This document shows, piece after piece, positions 9,120 to 16,766 of a stretch of 64,000 nt of DNA; within the stretch, counting starts at the first letter, position 1, and each line of letters starts with the position of its first letter. Source of the stretch: Rarobacter incanus (lineage in GTDB: Bacteria; Actinomycetota; Actinomycetes; Actinomycetales; Cellulomonadaceae); the NCBI RefSeq assembly GCF_006715765.1, contig NZ_VFNV01000001.1:1612001-1676000 (forward strand). The letters run 5' to 3'. Position numbers and translations under genes: made by a program. Below the pieces are notes generated by a model. The model was not told the DNA's origin, did not search any database, and saw only the letters and a program-made list of their open reading frames with translations.

Positions 9120-9782
9120 ATGAGCCAAAGTCAGCCGGTAGTCATCGACGTCTGGTCCGATATCGCATGCCCATGGTGCTACGTGGGCAAGCGGCGCCTG
9201 GAGGAAGCGATAGCGCAAACAGCAGCGCCGGTCGAGGTCCGCTACCACGCGTTCATCCTCGACCCGTACGCGGGACCGGCCGACGGGCGCACTGAGGCGG
9301 ATGTGCTGGCGCTCAAGCTCGGGGGCAAGGACCGCGCGGTGCAGGCGTTGCGGCACATGACGGAGTTGGCGGCGAGCGAGGGCCTCGACTTCGATTTCGA
9401 TCGGGTGGTGCCGACGGCCACGGCGCCGACCCACCGGTTCCTGGCCCTGGTTCAGGATCGCTACGGTTGGGAAGCTAAAGCGAGGGTCGTGGGCGAGCTG
9501 TTCGCAGCGCACTTTACGGCGGGCCGCGACGTCGGCGATGAACAGGTAATGCAGCGAGCGGCCGACGCGGCCGGCTACGGGGATCTCGCGCCTGCGGATA
9601 TCGCGGCGGCACTGCGGGCGGATTCGGCGCAGGCGGGCGCCGTCGAGCGGGACATTGCGGCGGCCGAATCCCACGGTGCCCGCGCCGTACCCTTCTACAT
9701 TCTGGGAAACAAATACAGCGCCGCGGGGGCGCAAAACGTGACAACCTTCGCAGATGCCCTGCGCGATCTGACCGAAATGTGA
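9120..9782 (+). CDS. DsbA family oxidoreductase, FrnE-like
   Basis: Thioredoxin-fold protein of 220 residues with the CPWC active site near the N-terminus (DVWSDIACPWCYVGKRRLEE). The C-terminal part has HGARAVPFYILGNKYSAAGA, with the cis-proline loop VPFYI typical of the FrnE/DsbA group. No signal peptide, so it is probably cytoplasmic; members act as disulfide isomerases or oxidoreductases in stress responses. Its stop overlaps a possible upstream start of the next gene, so the two may be co-transcribed. Confidence 0.9.
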   Translation: MSQSQPVVIDVWSDIACPWCYVGKRRLEEAIAQTAAPVEVRYHAFILDPYAGPADGRTEADVLALKLGGKDRAVQALRHMTELAASEGLDFDFDRVVPTATAPTHRFLALVQDRYGWEAKARVVGELFAAHFTAGRDVGDEQVMQRAADAAGYGDLAPADIAAALRADSAQAGAVERDIAAAESHGARAVPFYILGNKYSAAGAQNVTTFADALRDLTEM

Positions 9783-9805
9783 CTTGGGCACACGTTGTGG
9801 GGACA

Positions 9806-10846
9806 ATGGATCGCATGAGCCTCCCCGCACGGTTTGCAATCATCGGTTACGGCAGCGCCGGCCGCGGCATTCACTCGCGCCTGATACGCGAAGCCGGTTT
9901 CTTGGTTACCGCAATAGTGACAAGGGACGAGGGCCGAAAGCGGGCCGCTACTGAGGATTGGCCGGCCGCGGCGGTGTACGACGAGATCAGCGAGTTGATC
10001 GCCCACCCGGACGACTTTGACGTGATCGTCATCGCCTCCCCGTCGGGGCGTCACGTCGCGCATGCGGAGCAGGTCATCGATGCGGGGCTGGCGTTCGTGA
10101 TCGAGAAGCCGCTGGCGCCGACGGCGTTGCAGGCTTCCGACATTGTGGACCGGGCCGCCAAGGCGCGCGTTCCGTTCACCGTCTTCCAGAACCGGCGTTG
10201 GGATGCCGAACAGCTCACCGCCCGCCGGCTGATCGAATCCGGCGAGCTGGGACGGGTCCACACCTTCGAGCGACGCTGGGAGCGGTGGCGCCCGACGCCG
10301 CAGCAACGGTGGAAAGAGAACGACCCGATCGCGGGCGGCTTGTTGCTTGACCTTGGCAGCCACCTGGTGGATTCGGCAACCGATCTGTTTGGGCGGGTCG
10401 AATCGGTCTACGCGGAGATTCGCAGCCTGACGACCCCCACCGAGGACGACGTCTTTATGACGCTCTATCACAGTCCGCGTGCGGATGGGTCGGCCGTTAT
10501 TTCGAGGCTTTGGGGCGGATCGTTGGTGGGTGCGCCGGGCCCGCGCACGCGCATCCTGGGTGACAAGGCCGCCTATCTAGTCACTCAATTCGAGGCGGAG
10601 CCGACGCCATACTCGCGCTTGGACGAGGCCGTAGAGGCCGAGCACCAGGGGTGGATCGCGCGCGGCGACGAACTCACCGCCGTCGAGCCCCCCAGCGGCG
10701 GTCACGTGGACTTTTACCATGCGGTCAACGATTGGTTGCGCGACCGCGGGCCCGTGCCGGTGGATCCGCGGGATGCCGTGCGCACCATCAACGTTTTGGA
10801 CGCCGCCCGGATCAGCGCGCGCGAGGGGCGTCGGGTTTCGGTATAA
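9806..10846 (+). CDS. Gfo/Idh/MocA family NAD(P)-dependent oxidoreductase
   Basis: Rossmann-fold dehydrogenase of about 346 residues. The nucleotide-binding loop is FAIIGYGSAGRGIHSRLI; the family motif EKPLAPT follows FVIEKP, and GGLLLDLGSHLVDSATDLFG is the C-terminal domain signature. These enzymes oxidise or reduce sugars and inositols; the substrate is not evident. Start choice: ATG 9806 has GGGGA nearby, while a GTG at 9779 would overlap the preceding stop. The next gene is on the opposite strand. Confidence 0.88.
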   Translation: MDRMSLPARFAIIGYGSAGRGIHSRLIREAGFLVTAIVTRDEGRKRAATEDWPAAAVYDEISELIAHPDDFDVIVIASPSGRHVAHAEQVIDAGLAFVIEKPLAPTALQASDIVDRAAKARVPFTVFQNRRWDAEQLTARRLIESGELGRVHTFERRWERWRPTPQQRWKENDPIAGGLLLDLGSHLVDSATDLFGRVESVYAEIRSLTTPTEDDVFMTLYHSPRADGSAVISRLWGGSLVGAPGPRTRILGDKAAYLVTQFEAEPTPYSRLDEAVEAEHQGWIARGDELTAVEPPSGGHVDFYHAVNDWLRDRGPVPVDPRDAVRTINVLDAARISAREGRRVSV

Positions 10847-10945
10847 CGTGCTGCCGGCCGGTCGGCGTGCTGCCCGCTGCCCGCCGGGCCACCGGGATGC
10901 TGGCAATCTACCTGTCAGCGGCGGCGCAGCCCGGTGGTGCGGCCT

Positions 10946-11881
10946 TCAGCCGCGCCCGGTTACGGGCACCCCCGCCTTGCGCCGCAGGTCCGCGGTGACA
11001 TCGCGCAGCGCCTGCCGGAATGCCACAACCGCGGGGTGCGTGCGGCCGCCTTCTCGCACTCCGGTCAGGATGCTCCGCGCCGGGGACCCCGGCAGGTCGG
11101 CGAGCCGGACCCGCGGGGTCTGGCTGAGCCACAACAGGTCGGGGACGATGGCCAGTGCGTGCCCCGTTTCCACCAGGTGCAGGTGCAAGAGGATGTCCGT
11201 GGACACGAACGGCACGTTCGGCGTGAACCCGGCTTCGCGCATCATTGCGACGGCCCAGCGGCCGAAGGCGGCGTGCTCGTCCTCCAAAACCCACGGCGCC
11301 AAAGCAAGATCGTGCAGTTGCAGGCCGGGGTCGGACCAGGGACCTTCGAGCGGGAGCGCAATGCGCAGCGGATCGCGCGCCAGTTCCTCCCACTGGATCC
11401 CGGCGACGGTGCCGCGGATGGGTTGGCCGGGGTATTCCTCGCCGAGGATGAGGTCAAAGTCGTGCGTGAGCAGCCCGTCCATCGCGTCGGGGTCATCGTA
11501 TTGCGTGATTTCGACCCGCAAGCGGGGGTGACGCTCCGTGAGAAGGGTGAGGGTGTCCGGGACCAGCGTGAGCAAAACAGATTGGAACGAGGCCACCCGC
11601 AGCCGGCCCGCCACCCCCTTGAGGGACGCGGCGAGATCGGCCTGCGCCTCTTCCAGCTGGGCGATTATTCTCTGCGCGTGATCGGCGAGGATGTCCCCCT
11701 GCGTTGTCAATCGCAGACCGCGACCGACCTTGACGGTCAGAGGCACTGCGACTTCGGCCTCGAGCGCCGAGAGCTGTTGCGAGAGCGCCGAGGGCGTGTA
11801 GTTGAGGATCTGCGCCGCCCGCGCTAGCGTGCCGTGTTGGCGCAGTTCGAGCAGGATTTGCAGGCGTGCTGGTGACAGCAT
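10946..11881 (-). CDS. LysR family transcriptional regulator
   Basis: LTTR of 311 residues. The N-terminal helix-turn-helix reads MLSPARLQILLELRQHGTLA then RAAQILNYTPSALSQQLSAL. The effector domain follows from about residue 90 (GRLRVASFQSVLLTLVPDTL). It is transcribed away from a DMT exporter 108 bp away, the common arrangement for a LysR protein controlling its divergent neighbour, so it probably regulates that exporter in response to an amino acid. Effector unknown. Confidence 0.92.
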   Translation of the reverse strand: MLSPARLQILLELRQHGTLARAAQILNYTPSALSQQLSALEAEVAVPLTVKVGRGLRLTTQGDILADHAQRIIAQLEEAQADLAASLKGVAGRLRVASFQSVLLTLVPDTLTLLTERHPRLRVEITQYDDPDAMDGLLTHDFDLILGEEYPGQPIRGTVAGIQWEELARDPLRIALPLEGPWSDPGLQLHDLALAPWVLEDEHAAFGRWAVAMMREAGFTPNVPFVSTDILLHLHLVETGHALAIVPDLLWLSQTPRVRLADLPGSPARSILTGVREGGRTHPAVVAFRQALRDVTADLRRKAGVPVTGRG

Positions 11882-11989
11882 GTGGCCTCCGAGAGGGGTG
11901 CGGCGGAACGTAAAGCATTAGCCTAGCTACATTATTTCATGCAGAAACATTCGCTGGACTAATGGTAACGCGGGCCGCAGAATTGTCTG
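11882..11989. promoter_or_regulatory. Divergent promoter region between LysR and DMT exporter
   Basis: A 108-bp spacer that is AT-rich relative to its surroundings. It contains TAGC-CTA-GCTA (11919–11929), a short dyad compatible with a LysR-type T-N11-A site. AGAATT (11979–11984) lies 5 bp before the exporter start, a possible -10 giving a leaderless or nearly leaderless mRNA, consistent with the lack of a ribosome-binding site there. Confidence 0.4.
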
Positions 11990-12925
11990 GTGACTCGGAA
12001 GTACTACCTTGCAATCGCCATGATGTTTGGCTCGACCTTCGCGACCCAGTTCGGCGCCGTGACGGCCTCGAAGCTGTTCCCGGACCTGGGCGTGGTGGGA
12101 ACGGCCACCCTACGGTTATTGATCGCGGGGGCCATTATTGTCGCCCTGGCACGTCCGCGCGTGCAGCGCTGGGACCGGCGCACGTGGATCACCGTTATTG
12201 CGCTTGGCGCATCCATGGCGGGCATGAACGCGAGTTTCTATGCGGCGATTGACCGGATCCCGCTGGGCATCGCCGTCTCCGTTGAACTGCTGGGTCCGCT
12301 CACCTACGCCGCGATACTTTCACGGCGCGCGTCTCATTTCGCGTGGACCGGTATCGCAATGGCGGGGGTTGTCGCGTTGGGGATCAGCGACAGCGCGTCC
12401 GGCGTGCCGCTGGACACCATCGGGTTGTTGTTTGCCGCTTCTTCGGGCATGTGCTGGGCCATATACATCCCGCTGCTCGCGAAGGTCGCCGCCGTGGATC
12501 CCGGTGTGGGCCCCCTTGGCGTCGCGATGGGAGCCGGGGGTATGCTGTTGACGCCACTGGGCGGTGCCGGCGCCGTTGTCGCGTTCAGCGACGCCCGGCT
12601 CGCCCTACTGGCCATCGTCACCGCGCTCTTGGGTGCGTTGCTGCCCTATGGCCTGGAACTGATGGCATCGCGGCACGTGCCGCAGCGGGTGTTCGGGGTG
12701 CTTGCCAGCCGCGAGCCCGTCATCGCGGCGGGGGTGGGCCTGCTGCTGATGGGCCAGGTGCTTCCCCTCGCGGCTGTCGTCGCGATCGGCGCCGTTGTCG
12801 TGGCGGCGATAGCCACGGCGCTGGGTGGGCACGCCGAATCGACAGAGACGGAACCGCTCGTGGTCCCCGACCTGCCGTCCGCAGCGGAAGACGACTCCCT
12901 GGCCCCGGTGCCCGCCGCCGCGTGA
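11990..12925 (+). CDS. EamA/DMT family exporter, RhtA-like
   Basis: Ten-segment drug/metabolite transporter of 311 residues, two EamA halves. Motifs include RKYYLAIAMMFGSTFATQFG, ASMAGMNASFYAAIDRIPLG followed by IAVSVELLGPL, and VFGVLASREPVIAAGVGLLL; the I-P-L-G-I-A-V-S-V-E-L-L-G-P-L block is typical of the RhtA threonine/homoserine exporter group. No ribosome-binding site precedes GTG 11990. The last residues (APVPAAA) are encoded inside an 81-bp repeat that continues past the stop. Probably controlled by the divergent LysR. Confidence 0.87.
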   Translation: MTRKYYLAIAMMFGSTFATQFGAVTASKLFPDLGVVGTATLRLLIAGAIIVALARPRVQRWDRRTWITVIALGASMAGMNASFYAAIDRIPLGIAVSVELLGPLTYAAILSRRASHFAWTGIAMAGVVALGISDSASGVPLDTIGLLFAASSGMCWAIYIPLLAKVAAVDPGVGPLGVAMGAGGMLLTPLGGAGAVVAFSDARLALLAIVTALLGALLPYGLELMASRHVPQRVFGVLASREPVIAAGVGLLLMGQVLPLAAVVAIGAVVVAAIATALGGHAESTETEPLVVPDLPSAAEDDSLAPVPAAA

Positions 12926-13067
12926 TCTAGTCGCGCGTGGCCTGGTTTCCGCGGCTGTGTGGCCTGGCGGCCGCGGATGCGTGATCCGGTGCCCGCTGCC
13001 GCGTGGTTTAGTGCCCGCGTGGTCTGGTTTCCGCGGCCGTGTGGCCTGGCGGCCGCGGATGTTTGAT
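12905..13067. repeat. 81-bp tandem repeat, two copies, overlapping a stop codon
   Basis: Two adjacent imperfect copies (12905–12985 and 12986–13067) begin CCGGTGCCCGC and end CGGCCGCGGATG...TGAT. The first copy supplies the last codons and stop of the upstream exporter, so the duplicated unit includes the gene end. A partial third copy may follow. The repeat fills the gap to ptsI. Confidence 0.8.
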
Positions 13068-13096
13068 TCCGCGGCGCCGGTGGGCTCGTTCCCCTC

Positions 13097-14773
13097 TTAG
13101 GTGAGCAGATCGCGCGCGATCGCGCGAGCCTCCTGGTCGTCACGGGCCGTCAGCACCGAGGCGGCCGCATCCTTGCATTGCGCATCGGTAACGTGCGCCA
13201 GTTGCGCGCCAACCGCGGGGATCGACGATGGCGCCATGGACAGCGAGGTGATGCCCATGCCGTGCAGGACGCACGCCAACAGTGGATCAGCCGCGGCCTC
13301 GCCGCACACTCCGACCGGCTTCGATGCGCGCTGACCGCCGGCGCCCGCCTGCGCGATGAGGCGCAGTACGGCGGGTTGCCACGGGGTGGTCAGGCCCGCC
13401 AACTGCGGTGAGAGTCGGTCGGCGGCCATGGTGTACTGCGTGAGGTCGTTTGTTCCGATCGACGCGAAGTCGACCTCCTGCAAGAACGCGTCGATCAGAA
13501 GTACGGTGGATGGCACCTCGATCATGATTCCGGCTTTGAGGCCGCGAGCGCGGACCTGGCTGGCGAAGTCTCGCGCTTCTGCGACCGTCGCGATCATCGG
13601 CGCCATCACCCACAGGTCGCATTCCGGGTTCGCGGCCGCAGCGCGCTGCGCCGCATCCAACTGGTGCGTGATCAACGCGGGATTGTCCACTGCCAGGCGT
13701 ATGCCGCGAACTCCAAGGGCGGGGTTTTCTTCGTCTGCCATGGTGGCGAAGGGGACAGGTTTATCCGAGCCCGCATCGAGAGTGCGCAGGACAACTTTGC
13801 CGCGGGGAAACGCCTCGCACACCTTGCCGTACTCGGCCGCCTGGTCCGCCACCGAGGGCTCCGTGGGCGTGGAGAGAAAAAGCAACTCGGTGCGAAACAG
13901 TCCTACGCCCTGCGCATCGCCAGCGGCGGCCGCCCGGGCGCTTGCCCCGTCCTTGACGTTTGCCAGAAGGGACACTGCGACACCGTCCGCGGTCCGTCCG
14001 GGTCCCTGCCAGGCGGCGATCCTGGCGCGGCGTTCGGAATCGGCCGCCACGGCGGCCAGCGCGGCGCTCGGATCCGCGTCGAGAGTCACCTCACCGGCGG
14101 TCCCATCGACGAGGACTGGTGCGCCGTCGGCGATCGCCGGGGCTTCTTTCAGCGCGACGATGCAAGGAATCCCCAACTGACGAGCGATGATTGCGGTGTG
14201 TGAGGTGGGCCCGCCCAGTTGAGTCACAATCGCGACGAACACAGCAGCGTCGAGCGTGGCGGTGTCCGCAGGCGACAGATCGTCCGCGACCAGCACGACC
14301 GGGGTCGACGGCGCCGGAATGCCCGGCTCGGGATCGCCCTGCAGCGCCGCGACGACGCGGTCACGCACATCGCGCAGATCGGTTGTCCGCTCGGCCATGA
14401 GGCCGCCGGCGCGTTCAAACATTTCCACGAACTTATTGGTCGCGCCCCACGTCGCCTGGACGGGCGGCGTTCCGGCCGCAATTCGCTTGAGCGCTTCCTT
14501 TTGCCAGCCGCGATCGGTGGCCAAACCCGCAGTCATGGAGAGTACCTCCGCGGCGTGGCCCGATGCCTGTTCGGCCCTGGCCGCGAGCCGTTCGTGTACC
14601 AGCGAACACGCGTTACTGAATTCCTCGGCAGCCTGACCGCGCCGCTCGGGCGGGAGTTCGGGGGCGTGTGTGGGGGGAGCGAGCGGGCGGTGCACCAGTG
14701 CCGCCGGGGCGTACGCCATGCCGCCCACGACCGGCGTGCCGGACAAAACAGTCGAGGTCCTTCGAGGTTCCAT
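13097..14773 (-). CDS. ptsI: PTS enzyme I (phosphoenolpyruvate–protein phosphotransferase)
   Basis: First protein of the sugar phosphotransferase system: takes phosphate from PEP and passes it to HPr. 558 residues, normal size. The phosphorylated His192 lies in GGPTSHTAIIARQLGIPC; the PEP-binding region includes GVGLFRTELLFLS, and the C-terminal barrel includes FASIGTNDLTQYTMAADR and GVCGEAAADP. I chose the ATG at 14773 (MEPRRTSTVLSGTPVVGG) because AGAGGAG precedes it; codons further upstream lack a site. Divergent from fruR–fruK–fruA–ptsH, forming a complete fructose PTS. Confidence 0.96.
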   Translation of the reverse strand: MEPRRTSTVLSGTPVVGGMAYAPAALVHRPLAPPTHAPELPPERRGQAAEEFSNACSLVHERLAARAEQASGHAAEVLSMTAGLATDRGWQKEALKRIAAGTPPVQATWGATNKFVEMFERAGGLMAERTTDLRDVRDRVVAALQGDPEPGIPAPSTPVVLVADDLSPADTATLDAAVFVAIVTQLGGPTSHTAIIARQLGIPCIVALKEAPAIADGAPVLVDGTAGEVTLDADPSAALAAVAADSERRARIAAWQGPGRTADGVAVSLLANVKDGASARAAAAGDAQGVGLFRTELLFLSTPTEPSVADQAAEYGKVCEAFPRGKVVLRTLDAGSDKPVPFATMADEENPALGVRGIRLAVDNPALITHQLDAAQRAAAANPECDLWVMAPMIATVAEARDFASQVRARGLKAGIMIEVPSTVLLIDAFLQEVDFASIGTNDLTQYTMAADRLSPQLAGLTTPWQPAVLRLIAQAGAGGQRASKPVGVCGEAAADPLLACVLHGMGITSLSMAPSSIPAVGAQLAHVTDAQCKDAAASVLTARDDQEARAIARDLLT

Positions 14774-14977
14774 GGCCAACTCCTCTGCGCTGAGGTCCCG
14801 ATTACCAAGGCGGTAGGTCGGTTGGGTGCGCGGTGCGAGGTCTCGATGCGCTCCCCATTTGAAAGTAACACAAAAACGCTGTGGCGTCATGTGGGAGTGT
14901 GTTGTATTGTGATGATGTCGGTGGGGAACTGCCGACGATGAACGCAGCAACGGGGCTCGCCTAGATGGGATCGGTTC
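14774..14977. promoter_or_regulatory. Divergent ptsI / fruR promoter region
   Basis: This 204-bp spacer contains AACACA (14867–14872) and TGTGTT (14898–14903), widely spaced inverted half sites, plus TTGTATTGTGATG nearby. Such A/T-rich GTGT elements resemble DeoR-family (FruR/SugR) operators in corynebacteria. GTCGG...CCGAC (14918–14937) is a second short dyad. FruR probably binds here to control both directions, which is inferred. Confidence 0.4.
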
Positions 14978-15739
14978 ATGTACGCGAAGGAACGTCGCAG
15001 AGTCATCATTGACCTGCTCTACTCCGAAGGACGGGTGGCGGTATCGGATTTAGCCATCCGATTCGATGTCGCCTCGGAGACCATCCGGCGCGACCTCGAC
15101 GCGCTTGCCTCCGCGGATATGCTCAGTCGCGTACACGGCGGCGCAATACCTCGCTCCACGGATCCGGTCGAGGCAGATTTGCCGACGCGACTCATGACCC
15201 ACACCGCCACGAAGCGGCGGATCGCTGCTGTCGCTGCGCGCTACCTTCCCTCCGCCCCGGGCGGATCCGTCCTGCTGGATGCCGGCTCCACGACGGTCGA
15301 GTTGGCTTCCTACTTGCACGGACACGGCTTGCGGGTAATCACCAACGGCCTGCCGGTGGCCGAGGCCCTGGTTCAATTGGAGGCGCCGGGCCTGCACATC
15401 CTTCCCGGCAACGTTCGCGGAATCACGCATGCCGCGGTCGGATCCGAAACCGTTGCGGCCCTCGGGAGGCTGCATGCAGACGTCGTCTTTATTGGCTGCA
15501 ACGGGTTCGGGGAGTATGGGCTCAGCACCCAAGACCCGGACGAGGCGGCTACTAAATCGGCGCTCGTCGCCGCCGCAGAGTTGCGCGTGGTAGTGGCGGA
15601 CTCGTCCAAATTTGCCAAGCGGCAACTCGTCACGTTCGCTCAACTCAGCGACATCGATGTCCTCGTGACGGACACGGACCTTCCCGACGATCGCGGCAGT
15701 GAACTCGAACGGGCCGGCATAGAGGTGGTGCGCGCATGA
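14978..15739 (+). CDS. fruR: DeoR family regulator of fructose PTS
   Basis: DeoR-type repressor of 253 residues. N-terminal HTH: MYAKERRRVIIDLLYSEGRV then VSDLAIRFDVASETIRRDLD; sugar-phosphate sensing domain with VLLDAGSTTVELASYL and VFIGCNGFGEYGL. First gene of a fructose operon; its stop overlaps the fruK start (ATGA), showing translational coupling. By analogy with other actinobacteria it senses fructose 1-phosphate or fructose 1,6-bisphosphate. Confidence 0.9.
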   Translation: MYAKERRRVIIDLLYSEGRVAVSDLAIRFDVASETIRRDLDALASADMLSRVHGGAIPRSTDPVEADLPTRLMTHTATKRRIAAVAARYLPSAPGGSVLLDAGSTTVELASYLHGHGLRVITNGLPVAEALVQLEAPGLHILPGNVRGITHAAVGSETVAALGRLHADVVFIGCNGFGEYGLSTQDPDEAATKSALVAAAELRVVVADSSKFAKRQLVTFAQLSDIDVLVTDTDLPDDRGSELERAGIEVVRA

Positions 15740-16713
15740 TAGTTACCGCAACAATCAACCCGTCGCTCGATCGGACGGTGACGATTCAGGGGCCTCTGGT
15801 TCCCGGCGCCGTCCATCGAATTACCAGTGATCGGACGGATCCGGGCGGCAAGGGCATCAACGTCGCATTCGGTACGCAGCGCGCAGGCCTGGAAACCGTT
15901 GCCGTTCTGGCGGCGCGCAGCGACGATCCGCTCCTTGCATTGCTGAGCGCGGCGGGGCTTACCCATGTTGCCGCACCCGCGCGCGGGGCTGTCCGCACAA
16001 ACCTGGCGATGGTTTCGGAACCCAACGTAACCACCAAGGTCAATGAGCCGGGCACGCCGCTGACCGCAAGTGATGTGGACGAGTTCACGCGGGCTCTGTT
16101 GGCGACCGTCCACCACGGGGACTACGTGGTGTTGTGCGGTTCCTTGGCTCCGGGGGTTCCCGTTGATTTCTACGCGACAGTTCTGCGATCGCTCAAGGAC
16201 CGGGGTGCCTACGTCGGAATCGACACCTCCGATGGCCCGCTGCTCGCGCTCGCGGAACACTTCCCGCAGGTGGCGCCCGATTTTATGAAGCCGAACGCCG
16301 AGGAGCTCGGGCAGATTGTCGGTGTTGATGGCGGCGAGATAGAAGATCGGGCAGCGACCGGCGATATCGTTCCGGCCGTGCACGCCACCCGCCGTTTGGT
16401 GGACATGGGCGTTCGCGAAGTTTTGGTGACCCTTGGAGGGGCCGGCGCGATGCTGGCAACCCGCGAGGGGATGTGGTTTTCGCGCGCGCCGCGCGTGCCG
16501 GTTGTTTCGACAGTCGGCGCAGGCGACTCCGCGGTGGCGGGGTATCTGATTGCCACGGCGCAGGGGGCTAACGCCGCCGACCGATTGGCGCTTTCGGTGG
16601 CTTACGGTGCAGCGGCGGTGTCGCTGCCCGGAACCACTATCCCGGCACGGGATGACGTCGTAGTCGATCCGCGCCTTATCACTCGCATCGACCGCGCACA
16701 ACGGGCGCTCTAG
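15736..16713 (+). CDS. fruK: 1-phosphofructokinase
   Basis: PfkB-family kinase, 325 residues, phosphorylating the fructose 1-phosphate made by FruA. Typical motifs: MIVTATINPSLDRTV, DPGGKGINVAFGTQRAG (substrate loop), MKPNAEELGQIVG, and the catalytic/anion-hole motif TVGAGDSAVAGYL. Start overlaps the fruR stop by 4 bases; fruA follows 53 bp later. Confidence 0.95.
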   Translation: MIVTATINPSLDRTVTIQGPLVPGAVHRITSDRTDPGGKGINVAFGTQRAGLETVAVLAARSDDPLLALLSAAGLTHVAAPARGAVRTNLAMVSEPNVTTKVNEPGTPLTASDVDEFTRALLATVHHGDYVVLCGSLAPGVPVDFYATVLRSLKDRGAYVGIDTSDGPLLALAEHFPQVAPDFMKPNAEELGQIVGVDGGEIEDRAATGDIVPAVHATRRLVDMGVREVLVTLGGAGAMLATREGMWFSRAPRVPVVSTVGAGDSAVAGYLIATAQGANAADRLALSVAYGAAAVSLPGTTIPARDDVVVDPRLITRIDRAQRAL

Positions 16714-16766
16714 CCCGCGTGCGCATGAGAGGCCGCGAAGCAATTCCGGCCCCGAGAGGATCGAAC

